Shown here one piece after another: positions 24,403-34,094 of a stretch of 64,000 nt of DNA. A model generated the notes under the pieces. It ran no database searches. It was not told the DNA's origin and saw only the letters and a program-made list of their open reading frames with translations. Both the position numbers and the translations under genes were made by a program. Source of the stretch: Halorientalis regularis. GTDB taxonomy: Archaea; Halobacteriota; Halobacteria; Halobacteriales; Haloarculaceae. Where the stretch lies: assembly GCF_023698535.1 (NCBI RefSeq), contig NZ_JALJCL010000004.1, positions 124,001 through 188,000 on the forward strand, given 5' to 3'. The stretch's first letter is position 1; every line of letters begins with the position of its first letter.

Positions 24403-25658
24403 GTGAGGACGACGACTGGTTCGAGAGCGCCGTCGGTGAGGGAGACGGCGACGACGCCGAGACCGCTGACGACGGACACGACGAGGATGCCGCAGCCGAC
24501 GAGGAGTCGCCGTTCGGCGACGCATTCGGTGACGACGGCGACGAGTCGTCCGGTGACGACGCTGGCGGTGACGCTCCGTTCGATGACGAGAGCGACAGTC
24601 CCTTCGAGGGCGACGATGCCGGCGGCTTCGGCGACGGCAGCGCCGACGAAAGCGAGAGTCCGTTCGACGGTGAGAGCAATGACGGCGCGGCCTTCGGTGG
24701 CGGTGAGACCGACACCGCGAGCGACGAGAGCCCGTTCGGCGGTGGCGGCGGCGATAGCGACGCGGACAGTCCCTTTGGCGGTGGTGGGAGCAGTGACGAC
24801 GGCGGCCCCTTCGGCGGTGGTGGCGGCGGTGGCGGCGGTGGCGGCGACGACGGCGAACTGTTCGACGACGACTTCGCCTCCGCGTTCGGATCGGCCGGCG
24901 GCGGTGGCGGCGGTGGCGGCGGCGGCAGCGAGTTCGACGACGAGGACTTCGAGTCCGACATCCCCCGCCTCGACGTGGGGATTCAGGGTCTGGACGACAT
25001 GATTCAGGGTGGTATCCCGCGCCGCCACCTCATCGTCACCATCGGCTCGGCCGGGACCGGGAAGACCACCTTCGGGCTCCAGTTTCTCCACCACGGCCTC
25101 GAAAGAGACGACACCGAGAAGGCCGTCTTCATCACGCTCGAACAGAGCCACGACGCGATCATGGCGACCGCCGACGAGCGCGACTGGAACTTCGCCGAGC
25201 ACGAGGCGGAGGACAACCTCGCCATCATCGACCTGGACCCCGTCGAGATGGCCAACAGCCTCCAGAACATCCAGGCCGAACTCCCCCAACTCATCAAGGA
25301 CTTCGGTGCCGACCGCCTCGTGCTGGACTCCGTCTCCCTGCTGGAGATGATGTACGACAACCAGGCCAAGCGCCGGACGCAGGTGTTCGACTTCACCCGC
25401 TCGCTGAAGAAAGCCGGCGTCACCACGATGCTCACCTCCGAGGCCAGCGAGTCCCACGAGTACGCCTCCCGCCACGGCATCATCGAGTACCTGACCGACG
25501 CCGTCTTCCACCTGCGGTACGTCCGCCAGGAGACCCGCGAGACTCGTATGGCCGTCGAGATCCAGAAGATCCGGAACGCCAACCACTCCCGGGAGACCAA
25601 GCCCTACGAGATCACCGGCGAGGGGATCTCGGTGTACCAGCAGGCCAACATCTTCTAG
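24399..25658 (+). CDS. RecA/KaiC-type ATPase with long acidic SPF/glycine-repeat tail
   Basis: A 419-residue protein. Residues 1-180 are low-complexity Asp/Glu/Gly/Ser with about eight spaced S/A-P-F or A-F units (ESPFGD, DSPFEG, ESPFDG, DSPFGG) and two poly-glycine tracts. Residues about 190-419 form one KaiC/RadA-like ATPase domain: Walker A GSAGTGKTT at 216-224, FITLEQSHDAIMATA, and a Walker B strand in DRLVLDSVSLLEMM. Single-domain haloarchaeal KaiC-like proteins act in signalling or motility, but I cannot assign this one. The disordered tail probably binds partners. Confidence 0.85.
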   Translation: MSEDDDWFESAVGEGDGDDAETADDGHDEDAAADEESPFGDAFGDDGDESSGDDAGGDAPFDDESDSPFEGDDAGGFGDGSADESESPFDGESNDGAAFGGGETDTASDESPFGGGGGDSDADSPFGGGGSSDDGGPFGGGGGGGGGGGDDGELFDDDFASAFGSAGGGGGGGGGGSEFDDEDFESDIPRLDVGIQGLDDMIQGGIPRRHLIVTIGSAGTGKTTFGLQFLHHGLERDDTEKAVFITLEQSHDAIMATADERDWNFAEHEAEDNLAIIDLDPVEMANSLQNIQAELPQLIKDFGADRLVLDSVSLLEMMYDNQAKRRTQVFDFTRSLKKAGVTTMLTSEASESHEYASRHGIIEYLTDAVFHLRYVRQETRETRMAVEIQKIRNANHSRETKPYEITGEGISVYQQANIF

Positions 25659-25856
25659 CATCTTTTTGCACCTCCCGTACGAGCGGACGGCGATTCTCGC
25701 CGCCCGCTCGAAGGGTCGGGCAAAAAGCTGCGACAAAAATCGGCCCTCCCTCCCGTGCGCGCCGTGGGCGCGCGTGGTCACTCGGGCCGGTTCCGCCCGC
25801 TCGCGACGCTACGGTCGCTCGCGTGCGACTGCTGTGCTCGTGCGCTAGCAGCACCG
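25659..25856. other. Gene-free segment rich in hairpins, with terminator-like signals
   Basis: After the ATPase stop there is a T-run (CTTTTTG, 25662-25668). A long hairpin follows with 14-base arms (25680-25693 against 25697-25710, one mismatch, three-base loop). A second hairpin is GCGCGCC/GGCGCGC (25757-25763 and 25767-25773), and further GCTCGCGACGCT-like partial palindromes run to 25850. No coding frame is supported. It probably ends both flanking convergent transcripts. Confidence 0.5.
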
Positions 25857-26336
25857 CTACTGCTCGATCTTCACCGAGAACCACTCCGGTCGAATTCGAA
25901 CGACGGAATTCGACCCGGCTTCGAGGTGGTACTCGCCGATACGAACCGGAAGACTGTCTCGTCTACCGCCGTCGGTCTCGGCGATCAGTTCGCACCCGCC
26001 TTTCTCGTCGATGCCGGGGTCGAGCATCGTCGATTCGCGGGTCGCCAGTGTCGCGCTGTCCTCGAAGATCGTCGCTCCGTCGGCGGTGACGGTCGCGGTG
26101 ACCGTTCTGGTCGGTTCGCTGTAGTTCGCGATCGAAATTCCGATGTCCTCGGCAGACTCGAACGTTCCGGTCGAACCAGAGTCAACGGTCGGTGCCGCTG
26201 CCGTGATCGGATCGGCGTCCGTTGTCGACGTGGGTTTCGTCGATGGGTCGGGTGTGGCGTCGCTCCTATCACCGAGACACCCACCAAACCCGATACAGCC
26301 GGTCCTGGCCGCGGCGAGGAGGGCACGCCGTCGCAT
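25857..26336 (-). CDS. Secreted lipoprotein, beta-sandwich-like
   Basis: A 159-residue protein beginning MRRRALLAAARTG, with a lipobox-like FGGC at Cys20, followed by a Thr/Ser/Pro/Asp linker and about 100 residues of predicted beta strands (GISIANYSEPTRTVTATV; GEYHLEAGSNSVVRIR). It resembles haloarchaeal lipoproteins of unknown role anchored outside the membrane. The hydrophobic core of the signal contains an Arg, so export is less certain. Confidence 0.65.
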   Translation of the reverse strand: MRRRALLAAARTGCIGFGGCLGDRSDATPDPSTKPTSTTDADPITAAAPTVDSGSTGTFESAEDIGISIANYSEPTRTVTATVTADGATIFEDSATLATRESTMLDPGIDEKGGCELIAETDGGRRDSLPVRIGEYHLEAGSNSVVRIRPEWFSVKIEQ

Positions 26337-26378
26337 GGTCGGGCGTCGCTTGGTCCTGGTAAGTGTTTCTGTCGCGCG

Positions 26379-26807
26379 TCACCGCGCGACCGTCACCGGA
26401 ATCGTCGCGTTCCGGACGACGTTCTCGGCGACGCTGCCGAGCAGGATGCGAGTGACTCCCGAGCGGCCGTGGCTCCCCATCACGATCCGGTCGATCTCGT
26501 GTTCGCCGGCGTACTCGACGATAGCGCGGGCGGGCTTGCCGACGACCGTATCGGTCGTGATGGCCGCGTCGAGGTCGCGGCCCTCCGCCTCCAGGGCTTC
26601 GAGCAACTCCTCGGCCTCTTCCTTGGCGTGTTCGTACCACTCCTCGGACGCGGCCGGGAACGACGCGCCGGCGCTGTACCCCGCCTCCGTCGGGTTGATG
26701 ACGTGCAACAGCACGAACTCCGCGTCCGGATGCTCCCGCATGGCGAAGTCACAGGCCTCCCGGGACTGCTCGGAGCCGTCGACGGGAACCAGGATGCGCT
26801 TTTCCAT
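26379..26807 (-). CDS. Universal stress protein (UspA family)
   Basis: A 142-residue USP domain: MEKRILVPVDGSEQSREACDF at the start and IVMGSHGRSGVTRILLGSVAENVVRNATIPVTVAR at the end, an intact G-x2-G-x9-G-S ATP-binding motif. An in-frame ATG at 26822 would add five residues. It is 53 bases downstream of herA on the same strand and probably has its own promoter. Stress role is inferred from the family. Confidence 0.92.
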   Translation of the reverse strand: MEKRILVPVDGSEQSREACDFAMREHPDAEFVLLHVINPTEAGYSAGASFPAASEEWYEHAKEEAEELLEALEAEGRDLDAAITTDTVVGKPARAIVEYAGEHEIDRIVMGSHGRSGVTRILLGSVAENVVRNATIPVTVAR

Positions 26808-26860
26808 GGTTGAAGGTAACATGGCACGCGACAAAGGTGTACGGCTGTCTACCGCCGCGC

Positions 26861-28735
26861 TCAGTCCCGCCCGTGCTTGGTCACACAGACTGGCAGACCG
26901 ATCAACTCGACGGGTTCGGAGTTGTCCGGCGAGTAGACGACCATCTGGCCTTTCTCCATGTACGGGACTTTCGCCTCCAGGTTCGACGGGATGTTCACCG
27001 CCGAGATGGCGTCCTCGTCGCCGAGGTTCAGGACCACAGTCGTATTGAGCTGCTTGAACACGGGTTCGGCGATGTCCTGTGGGTCCTGCGTGATCAGAAA
27101 GAGGCCGAGCCGTTCCTTCCGACCCTGTTTTGCGGCCTCGGTGAACTTCGAGATGACCTTGCCCGCCTGGACGCTGTCGGCGTCGGTCAGGAAGTTGTGG
27201 GCCTCGTCCATGCCCACCACGAGGGGCGTCTCCTTGATTCGGTCGTAGCGCGGGTCGTTCGAGAGCTTCTGGTCGACCAGCAGGCTGGAGACTGCCAGGA
27301 CGATCGTCTCCGTGGTGCGGGTGTCGTTGATGTGGTAGGTGGGAACGACGGTGAGTCCCCCGGGCCGGACGAGTTCGTGAATCTGCTCGGTGATCGGTCG
27401 AGCGTCCTGATCGAACACGTCGCCGAAGCCCCGGACGCGGCGGCGGATGGCGTCGAACGTCGCCTCGTGGACGCGTCCGCTCTCGTCGAGTTCCTCCTTG
27501 AGTGCCGGGTCGTCGAGGAAGGAGACGAACTGCTGGTAGGTCCCCTCGGCACCGTAGTTGTCGAAAAACCGGTTCAGGAGGTAGCGCAGGCCGCCGTACT
27601 GGTTGTCGTTGAGACCGCTCCCCGCAACCAGCCAGGGGTTGCCCCGCACCATCGAGAAGGGGATGGTGAACGCCACCTGCTCGGCGCGGTGGTGGTCGGC
27701 GGCGTAGGTCGCACCGTCGACCTTCGGGACGAAGGCGATGGTGTCGTCGTGGCCGCCGTAGGCGACGCCCTCCCGCTCCAACCGTCGGCGGTCGTCGTCG
27801 TCCAGGCCTGGGTTGTCGTCGTGCATCTGGGCGTACTCGTCCTGGGGGTCGAACTGGACGACGGCGGCCTGGACCTCGCGGTCCTCGCCGGACTCGACGG
27901 GATAGGTCCGGTCCTCGCTGAGGTACTGCCGCAAAATGTTCTTCGAGCCGTGGGTCTTCCCCGACCCCGTGCCGCCGGCGACGAGCGTGTGCCGGAAGAC
28001 GAGGGGATCGCCGGCGTCGTAGTCGTCTTTCAGCCGGTAGTCGATGGTCGGCGGTTCGGCGGCGGTCCGGACCCGCTCGCCACCGACGGCCAGATGACCG
28101 AGGAACACGCCGTCCTCGGGCATCTTCAACCCGGTCTTGATCTCCGACTTGTCCGTCGCGGGCCGAACCACCGTCTCGGGTTTGGGCACGCGGTCGGTCA
28201 TCCGCCGTTTCAACTCGCCGTCCTGTTCGAAGAGAACCGCCACGGGTTCGAGCGTGGCCATGAACTTGAAATCCTGCTCGTCGATGCCGCGCTGGCGCAT
28301 CGCGCGGCGGGCGTGGATCTCGGTGGCGTCGTCGGTCCGGAACTCCTGTGCGTATTCGAGGGCGGTGATCCGGCAAAAGAGGCGCTCGCCGTCTGGATAT
28401 GGGACGAGCAGGTACTTGCCGATCCGGACGGTCGAGCGGTTCTCGACGGTGACGTAGGCCCGGAGTTCGGTGTCGTCGGGGTCCTCGCTGATCGTCAGCC
28501 CCTCCGAGGCCGAGAGGACGCCGATGCCGCGGTCGGTCCCCGCGGGCGACACGTCGACCGTCTCGAACTCCGGTGTCTCGTCGTCGGGTGTTCCCGCGTC
28601 CTCGGTCGCGGCCGATTTGCTCGCCGTCTCGGCCTCGTCGGGCGTCTCGTCGGTGGCCGACTCGTCCTCGGTGCCGCCGCCGGACGCCTCGTCCCCGCTC
28701 CCGTCGAAATCGGTGAAATCGCCCAGATCAGACAT
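26861..28735 (-). CDS. herA: HerA hexameric DNA translocase/helicase
   Basis: A 624-residue HerA/FtsK-type ATPase. Residues 1-60 form an acidic disordered leader, unlike crenarchaeal HerA. A HAS-barrel covers about 60-170, Walker A GGTGSGKT is at 254-261, Walker B PLVVGMDEAHNF is near 485-495, and the ITQDPQDIA sensor region follows. It pumps DNA during double-strand-break end resection with the NurA nuclease and Mre11/Rad50. nurA lies upstream on the same strand, but a small gene on the opposite strand separates them, so they are not one operon here. Confidence 0.93.
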   Translation of the reverse strand: MSDLGDFTDFDGSGDEASGGGTEDESATDETPDEAETASKSAATEDAGTPDDETPEFETVDVSPAGTDRGIGVLSASEGLTISEDPDDTELRAYVTVENRSTVRIGKYLLVPYPDGERLFCRITALEYAQEFRTDDATEIHARRAMRQRGIDEQDFKFMATLEPVAVLFEQDGELKRRMTDRVPKPETVVRPATDKSEIKTGLKMPEDGVFLGHLAVGGERVRTAAEPPTIDYRLKDDYDAGDPLVFRHTLVAGGTGSGKTHGSKNILRQYLSEDRTYPVESGEDREVQAAVVQFDPQDEYAQMHDDNPGLDDDDRRRLEREGVAYGGHDDTIAFVPKVDGATYAADHHRAEQVAFTIPFSMVRGNPWLVAGSGLNDNQYGGLRYLLNRFFDNYGAEGTYQQFVSFLDDPALKEELDESGRVHEATFDAIRRRVRGFGDVFDQDARPITEQIHELVRPGGLTVVPTYHINDTRTTETIVLAVSSLLVDQKLSNDPRYDRIKETPLVVGMDEAHNFLTDADSVQAGKVISKFTEAAKQGRKERLGLFLITQDPQDIAEPVFKQLNTTVVLNLGDEDAISAVNIPSNLEAKVPYMEKGQMVVYSPDNSEPVELIGLPVCVTKHGRD

Positions 28736-28840
28736 ACCAGCCACATCGGCCCGGCGGGTCAAACACGTTTCCCCCGCGACCGGGTCGCACCGATCACCGG
28801 CGACGCGGGCTTTTTGCCCGCCGGTCGCGTACTTACGGCT

Positions 28841-29182
28841 ATGTTGCTCATTCGAGGCTCCGCCGGGGGGACGGACCTGACCGGCACGCTGTACGAGCGC
28901 GGCGAGTCCCCGCCGTCGTTCAAGGGTGCGCCCGACGAGGACGCCCCGTACGTCTGGATCTGCGATTCGTTCTACGAGGTCGAGAGCGGCGGCCAGCGGA
29001 CCAGTATCGCCGGTCGCGAACTGAACGTCGCCTTCGAGTCCCCGATGCCCCACGGCTTCGAGACCCGCGAACGGGCCATCGAGGCCGCCGAGGAACACGT
29101 CCGCACCCAGTTCGCCCGCGTCGGCGTCGACGCCGAGGAAGTCGAGATCGAGGTCACGAAGACCGAAGCCGAGGCCCACTAG
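28841..29182 (+). CDS. Small conserved haloarchaeal protein between nurA and herA
   Basis: A 113-residue acidic protein of a family I know only from haloarchaea. It starts MLLIRGSAGGTDLTGTLYERG and ends with an amphipathic helix and VEIEVTKTEAEAH. No catalytic motif is seen. Its TAG (29180-29182) shares the palindrome CTAG with the nurA stop on the other strand. CTTTTTG at 28809-28815 is a TATA element 28 bases before the ATG. Placement between the DNA-end-processing genes hints at, but does not show, a repair link. Confidence 0.75.
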   Translation: MLLIRGSAGGTDLTGTLYERGESPPSFKGAPDEDAPYVWICDSFYEVESGGQRTSIAGRELNVAFESPMPHGFETRERAIEAAEEHVRTQFARVGVDAEEVEIEVTKTEAEAH

Positions 29183-30429
29183 AACTCAGCGCCCTCCCAG
29201 CGCACGTCGTCGTACTCGCGCTGGCGGTCGCTCGAAAAGGTCTCCTCCAGCTGGCGCTGGAGCGCCTGTTTCTCCTGCCTGCTGATCCGGGCCAGTTCGT
29301 CGGCCTTCTCGACGGCCAGTGGCGGCCCGGTGCGTGCGGCCACGTCGGAGACGATCTGCATGGTCAACTCCTCGCGCAGGGCCTCGTCCTCCGTGAACGC
29401 GTAGGGCGCTTCCACGCGGTAGACCAGTTCCTCGCGGGGGTCGTAGATCACGAAGAAGGTGACCTCGTAGGCCTCGGGGTCGAGTGCCTTCTCCAGGTCC
29501 AGATCGAGGTCGCTCTCGACGGAGAGGGGGCAGTCCGCGCCGGCCCGGGAGACGAACCAGTTGGTGAACGTGAGTACGTCCGTGTCGGTCTCGCCGTCGT
29601 CGTCGGTGCGCCGGAGGATCTGCTCGAACAGGGCGGCGTCGTTGACCCACGGCGCGGCGGTCTTCCGACGCACGGTCCTGGTGATCGCCTTCGAGGCCGT
29701 GCTCTTGACGAAGCCCACGAGGGGCACGTCCCGCCCGACGAACCGCTCCACGAGGTCGACGTAGTGCTGGACCACGTCCCGCGGGCGCTCGTCCTCGACG
29801 AGCAGTTCCGCGAGCGTGGGGTCCTGGTCGGTCCACTTCAGCAGGCCGGTGGGGTAGATCGGGCCGTCGAGGATCAGGAGGTCTTCCACCACGTCGGCGT
29901 TGAGTTTGGCGTGGGTGCTCTCGGCGAGATAGAGCGCCAGCGCGTGGACGACGGTCTGCTCGAAGCGGTCGACGCGGGGGGCCTGCAAAATGCGCCCGCG
30001 GCCGTACCCCTGATCGAACAGGCTCCAGTCGTCCTCGGTCACGTCGACGGTGCCGTCGTTGGAGTGGACGGTGCTGACGATGGTGCGGCCCCGATGCAGG
30101 TCCAGATCGGAGGGGACGGCGGCCATCGCGGCCTGGGCCACGTCGATGACGAGGCCGTTCTTGAACGTCGTGGGGTTGATCGTCCCCGAGTCGAGGCCGT
30201 GCTGGGTCGGGAACGGGGACTCCATCAGCGCCGCGTCCTCGACGTCGACGAGTCGACAGCGCTGGTCGCCGAGCGGTTCGAGGATGGCCGTGCCCTCGTC
30301 GTAGAGGGGGTCGAGGAAGTCGGCCCAGACGGTGCCCGCGAGGTCCCGGTGGTCGCTGGCGTCGACACCGCTCTCGATGCGGCCGGCGAGCTGGGCGATC
30401 CCGTCGAAATGCACCGGGTCGAGCGTCAT
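29179..30429 (-). CDS. nurA: NurA 5'-3' nuclease
   Basis: A 416-residue haloarchaeal NurA-type nuclease. Candidate RNase-H-like core acidic residues lie in LVDVEDAALMES, LVIDVAQAAMAAV, LLILDGPIYPTGLLKW and FFVIYDPREELVYR. NurA digests DNA ends in complex with HerA. The C-terminal helix-rich tail ends ...DDVRWEGAEF. The ATG at 30429 has a CACTTTTGC TATA-like element about 27 bases upstream. Confidence 0.88.
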   Translation of the reverse strand: MTLDPVHFDGIAQLAGRIESGVDASDHRDLAGTVWADFLDPLYDEGTAILEPLGDQRCRLVDVEDAALMESPFPTQHGLDSGTINPTTFKNGLVIDVAQAAMAAVPSDLDLHRGRTIVSTVHSNDGTVDVTEDDWSLFDQGYGRGRILQAPRVDRFEQTVVHALALYLAESTHAKLNADVVEDLLILDGPIYPTGLLKWTDQDPTLAELLVEDERPRDVVQHYVDLVERFVGRDVPLVGFVKSTASKAITRTVRRKTAAPWVNDAALFEQILRRTDDDGETDTDVLTFTNWFVSRAGADCPLSVESDLDLDLEKALDPEAYEVTFFVIYDPREELVYRVEAPYAFTEDEALREELTMQIVSDVAARTGPPLAVEKADELARISRQEKQALQRQLEETFSSDRQREYDDVRWEGAEF

Positions 30430-30496
30430 TACCCGGTCGAACGGATGGGGACGGCAAAAGTGTCCGGGGCCGACGGGCGGTGTCGGGGCGGTCGGC

Positions 30497-30892
30497 CTAC
30501 TCGTCGCGGCCGGTCTTGTCGTCCAGCACTTCCTTGATCGCGGTGACGTAGGAGTTGAAGTCGCGGATGGTCGCGCCGTCGGTAGTGAGGAACACGCCGT
30601 CGCGGTCGCTGGTCACCCGGAGGAGAAAGCCGTTCTCGAAGACGCGGATGGTGTAGCGGTACTCGCCGAGTTCGGTGCCCCGGTAGGCGTCGGTCGTGTT
30701 CTTGAACCCGCGCCACTCGTGGCCGATGAAGCTGTCCAGGTCGGCGTCGCGTTCGAGGTCATCGCGGAGATACAGTTGCTCGAAGTTCGAGCGCGTGAAG
30801 TAGGTCAGAGAGCGGAGGCTGTCACCCGCCGCCGTGCGTGCGGTCGTCACCAACTTCTCGGCGAAGGCCTCGTCCACGATGGTCGTCTCCAT
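30497..30892 (-). CDS. Conserved haloarchaeal protein
   Basis: A 131-residue acidic alpha/beta protein from a haloarchaea-wide family of unknown role: METTIVDEAFAEKLVTTAR, then FTRSNFEQLYLRDDLER, then a strand-rich YRYTIRVFENGFLLRVT and a C-terminal helix. It resembles small ligand- or light-sensor-type folds only in secondary structure. It sits between nurA and gpmI and has a strong own promoter. Confidence 0.75.
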   Translation of the reverse strand: METTIVDEAFAEKLVTTARTAAGDSLRSLTYFTRSNFEQLYLRDDLERDADLDSFIGHEWRGFKNTTDAYRGTELGEYRYTIRVFENGFLLRVTSDRDGVFLTTDGATIRDFNSYVTAIKEVLDDKTGRDE

Positions 30893-30912
30893 GCGTTAGG
30901 CCTGGCTGTCCT

Positions 30913-30922
30913 GTTATATAAC
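30913..30922 (-). promoter_or_regulatory. Symmetric TATA box
   Basis: GTTATATAAC, a perfect ten-base palindrome, is centred 26 bases before the ATG at 30892. It is the strongest TATA box in this part of the window, and its symmetry could allow weak bidirectional use. Confidence 0.7.
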
Positions 30923-31038
30923 GTCGGTGGTCTCCGATACTCCTGCCGGGGGCTGGGACGCGCTCGCCCCGTCCGCCGGAACCCTGAGACCGGGGCAGGT
31001 CCGACGCCTCTTTACCGCACCGTGGCGACCCCTCGCGT

Positions 31039-32556
<1,518 letters not shown>

Positions 32557-32961
32557 TCACTCGGCCGGATCGGGCATCTCGTCGGGGACGGCCGCGGCGA
32601 AGAGCCGGTAGCCCGAGACGGCACCCAGCAGGCCGAGCGCGACGGCCAGCGCGACCGACCCCGAGAGAAACATCCCGACGAAAACGAGCGGTGCGCTCCC
32701 CGCGAGGGCGACGCCGGCCGGAATCGGATCGACGCCGGCGGTTCGGCGGGCACTCGTCCCGCGGGCCACCTGCTCCGGGACCAGCAGGAGCGGGACCAGC
32801 AGGAAGATGCCGGCGGCGGTCGCCAGCCCCGCCAGCAGGCCCGGAAGCGGATCGGGGAACACGACGTACCCCACGACGCCGAGGCTCCCGCCGGCCGTGA
32901 CGGCGAGACCGAGCCGTACCACTGCCACGCCGAGCCCCCGGGAACCCGTTTTGTCGGCCAT
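32557..32961 (-). CDS. Four-helix membrane protein of unknown function
   Basis: A 134-residue hydrophobic protein with about four membrane segments (residues 12-32, 39-58, 78-97, 100-118) and short polar loops. No known motif. Its TGA abuts the gpmI stop on the other strand with no spacer. Confidence 0.6.
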   Translation of the reverse strand: MADKTGSRGLGVAVVRLGLAVTAGGSLGVVGYVVFPDPLPGLLAGLATAAGIFLLVPLLLVPEQVARGTSARRTAGVDPIPAGVALAGSAPLVFVGMFLSGSVALAVALGLLGAVSGYRLFAAAVPDEMPDPAE

Positions 32962-33009
32962 GTGCCCCCTGAGCGGGCCGGGCCACTTAACTGACCGGGA
33001 GCGGATCGG

Positions 33010-33192
33010 TCAGGCCGCCTGTCGACGGATGGTTCCGGATGTCCCGACCAGCAGTGTCCCCGCGGCCAGCGCGAGGACGCCGACAGGGAACAAGAGGACG
33101 GGCGCGCTCTCGATCAGCCCAAGCAGTTCGATGCCGACGACGACCGCACCCAGCATCAGCGTCGCCGGGCCCGCGAGCAATCTCGGATCCAT
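33010..33192 (-). CDS. Small two-helix membrane protein
   Basis: A 60-residue protein with two hydrophobic helices (LLAGPATLMLGAVVVGIELL and VLLFPVGVLALAAGTLLV). AGGTGA five bases before the ATG at 33192 supports this start over a GTG at 33201. Function unknown. It lies upstream of the 134-residue membrane protein on the same strand, 48 bases away. Confidence 0.55.
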   Translation of the reverse strand: MDPRLLAGPATLMLGAVVVGIELLGLIESAPVLLFPVGVLALAAGTLLVGTSGTIRRQAA

Positions 33193-33331
33193 GCGAATCA
33201 CCTGCCGGCACTACGACGGCTTGACTGGTGAACCCGCCTGCGTGACGTGTTCCAGTTCCGTCCCATCCGAGTATCAAATCCTGTCAGACGGTAGTAAGCT
33301 GTATAGGCCGGGAGTCCCTATACGTCGAGAA

Positions 33332-34093
33332 ATGAGCCCGTTCGGCTCTTTCGACCTCGACGACGACGACCGGATGTCGATCTATCGCTACGTCGAACGT
33401 CACGGGACCGTCGACACCAGCGAGGCCGCCGAACACGTCGGTATCGACCCCGAAACCTTCCGGCATCACGTCTCGATCCTGAAACGGGACGGGTACGTCC
33501 GCGAGACCGACGACGGGAACCTCCGGGTCCGGCTCGACTGCGGCGAGAGCGAAGAACACGAGACGGCGGGGCTGCACTACGAGATCAGACCGGCGTGCAA
33601 GGCCGACGCGACGGGATTGCTCGGCGTCGTCCGCGAGGTCGCCGACCAGCAGGAGCACCTAGTCGCCGAGAGCGTCGCGGAGCAACTCGAGTACGAGGAC
33701 GCGCTGTTCCGGAACAACGCCGGCAAGACCCGCGTGTTCTTCGTCGCCACCGTCGAGGACGAGGTCGTCGGCTGGTGCCAGGTCGAAATTCCCAGCCTGG
33801 CGAAACTCTCCCACACCGCCGAGATGACCGTCGGCGTCCTCGTCGAGTATCGGCGGTACAGCATCGGGAGCCACCTCCTCCAGCGCGGGATGGAGTGGGC
33901 CCGCGCCAACGGCTGTCGGCGCGTGTACAACTCCCTGCCCGAGACGAACGATCTGGCCGTCTCCTTCCTCCAGGAGAACGGCTGGCGCATCGAGGCCGTC
34001 CGGAACGGCCACTTCGAGATCGACGGCGAACCCGTCGACGAGATCATGCTCGCCGCGGATCTGGGTGGGCCCGAGCCCGTCCACAGCGGGTGA
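33332..34093 (+). CDS. Winged-helix/GNAT acetyltransferase fusion
   Basis: A 253-residue protein. Residues 1-75 form a DNA-binding winged helix (IYRYVERHGTVDTSEAAEHVGIDPETFRHHVSILKRDGYVRE). Residues 88-250 form a GNAT domain with the acetyl-CoA loop region VGVLVEYRRYSIGSHLLQRGMEWARANG and ...NGWRIEAVRNGHFEID. It could be a regulator controlled by acetyl-CoA or an acetyltransferase with a binding module. A GTATAGG box (33301-33307) is about 28 bases before the ATG. Confidence 0.8.
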   Translation: MSPFGSFDLDDDDRMSIYRYVERHGTVDTSEAAEHVGIDPETFRHHVSILKRDGYVRETDDGNLRVRLDCGESEEHETAGLHYEIRPACKADATGLLGVVREVADQQEHLVAESVAEQLEYEDALFRNNAGKTRVFFVATVEDEVVGWCQVEIPSLAKLSHTAEMTVGVLVEYRRYSIGSHLLQRGMEWARANGCRRVYNSLPETNDLAVSFLQENGWRIEAVRNGHFEIDGEPVDEIMLAADLGGPEPVHSG

Positions 34094-34094
34094 C

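Noticed and set aside
24720-24940. GGCGGTGGCGGC microsatellite as a mobile or CRISPR-like repeat
   Set aside because: It is in frame and encodes the polyglycine/SPF tail of the ATPase, so it is a coding repeat.
26808-28376. Long minus-strand frame joined to the universal stress protein at 26379
   Set aside because: The upstream part is an Arg/Pro-rich shadow of herA. The stress protein starts at its own ATG 26807.
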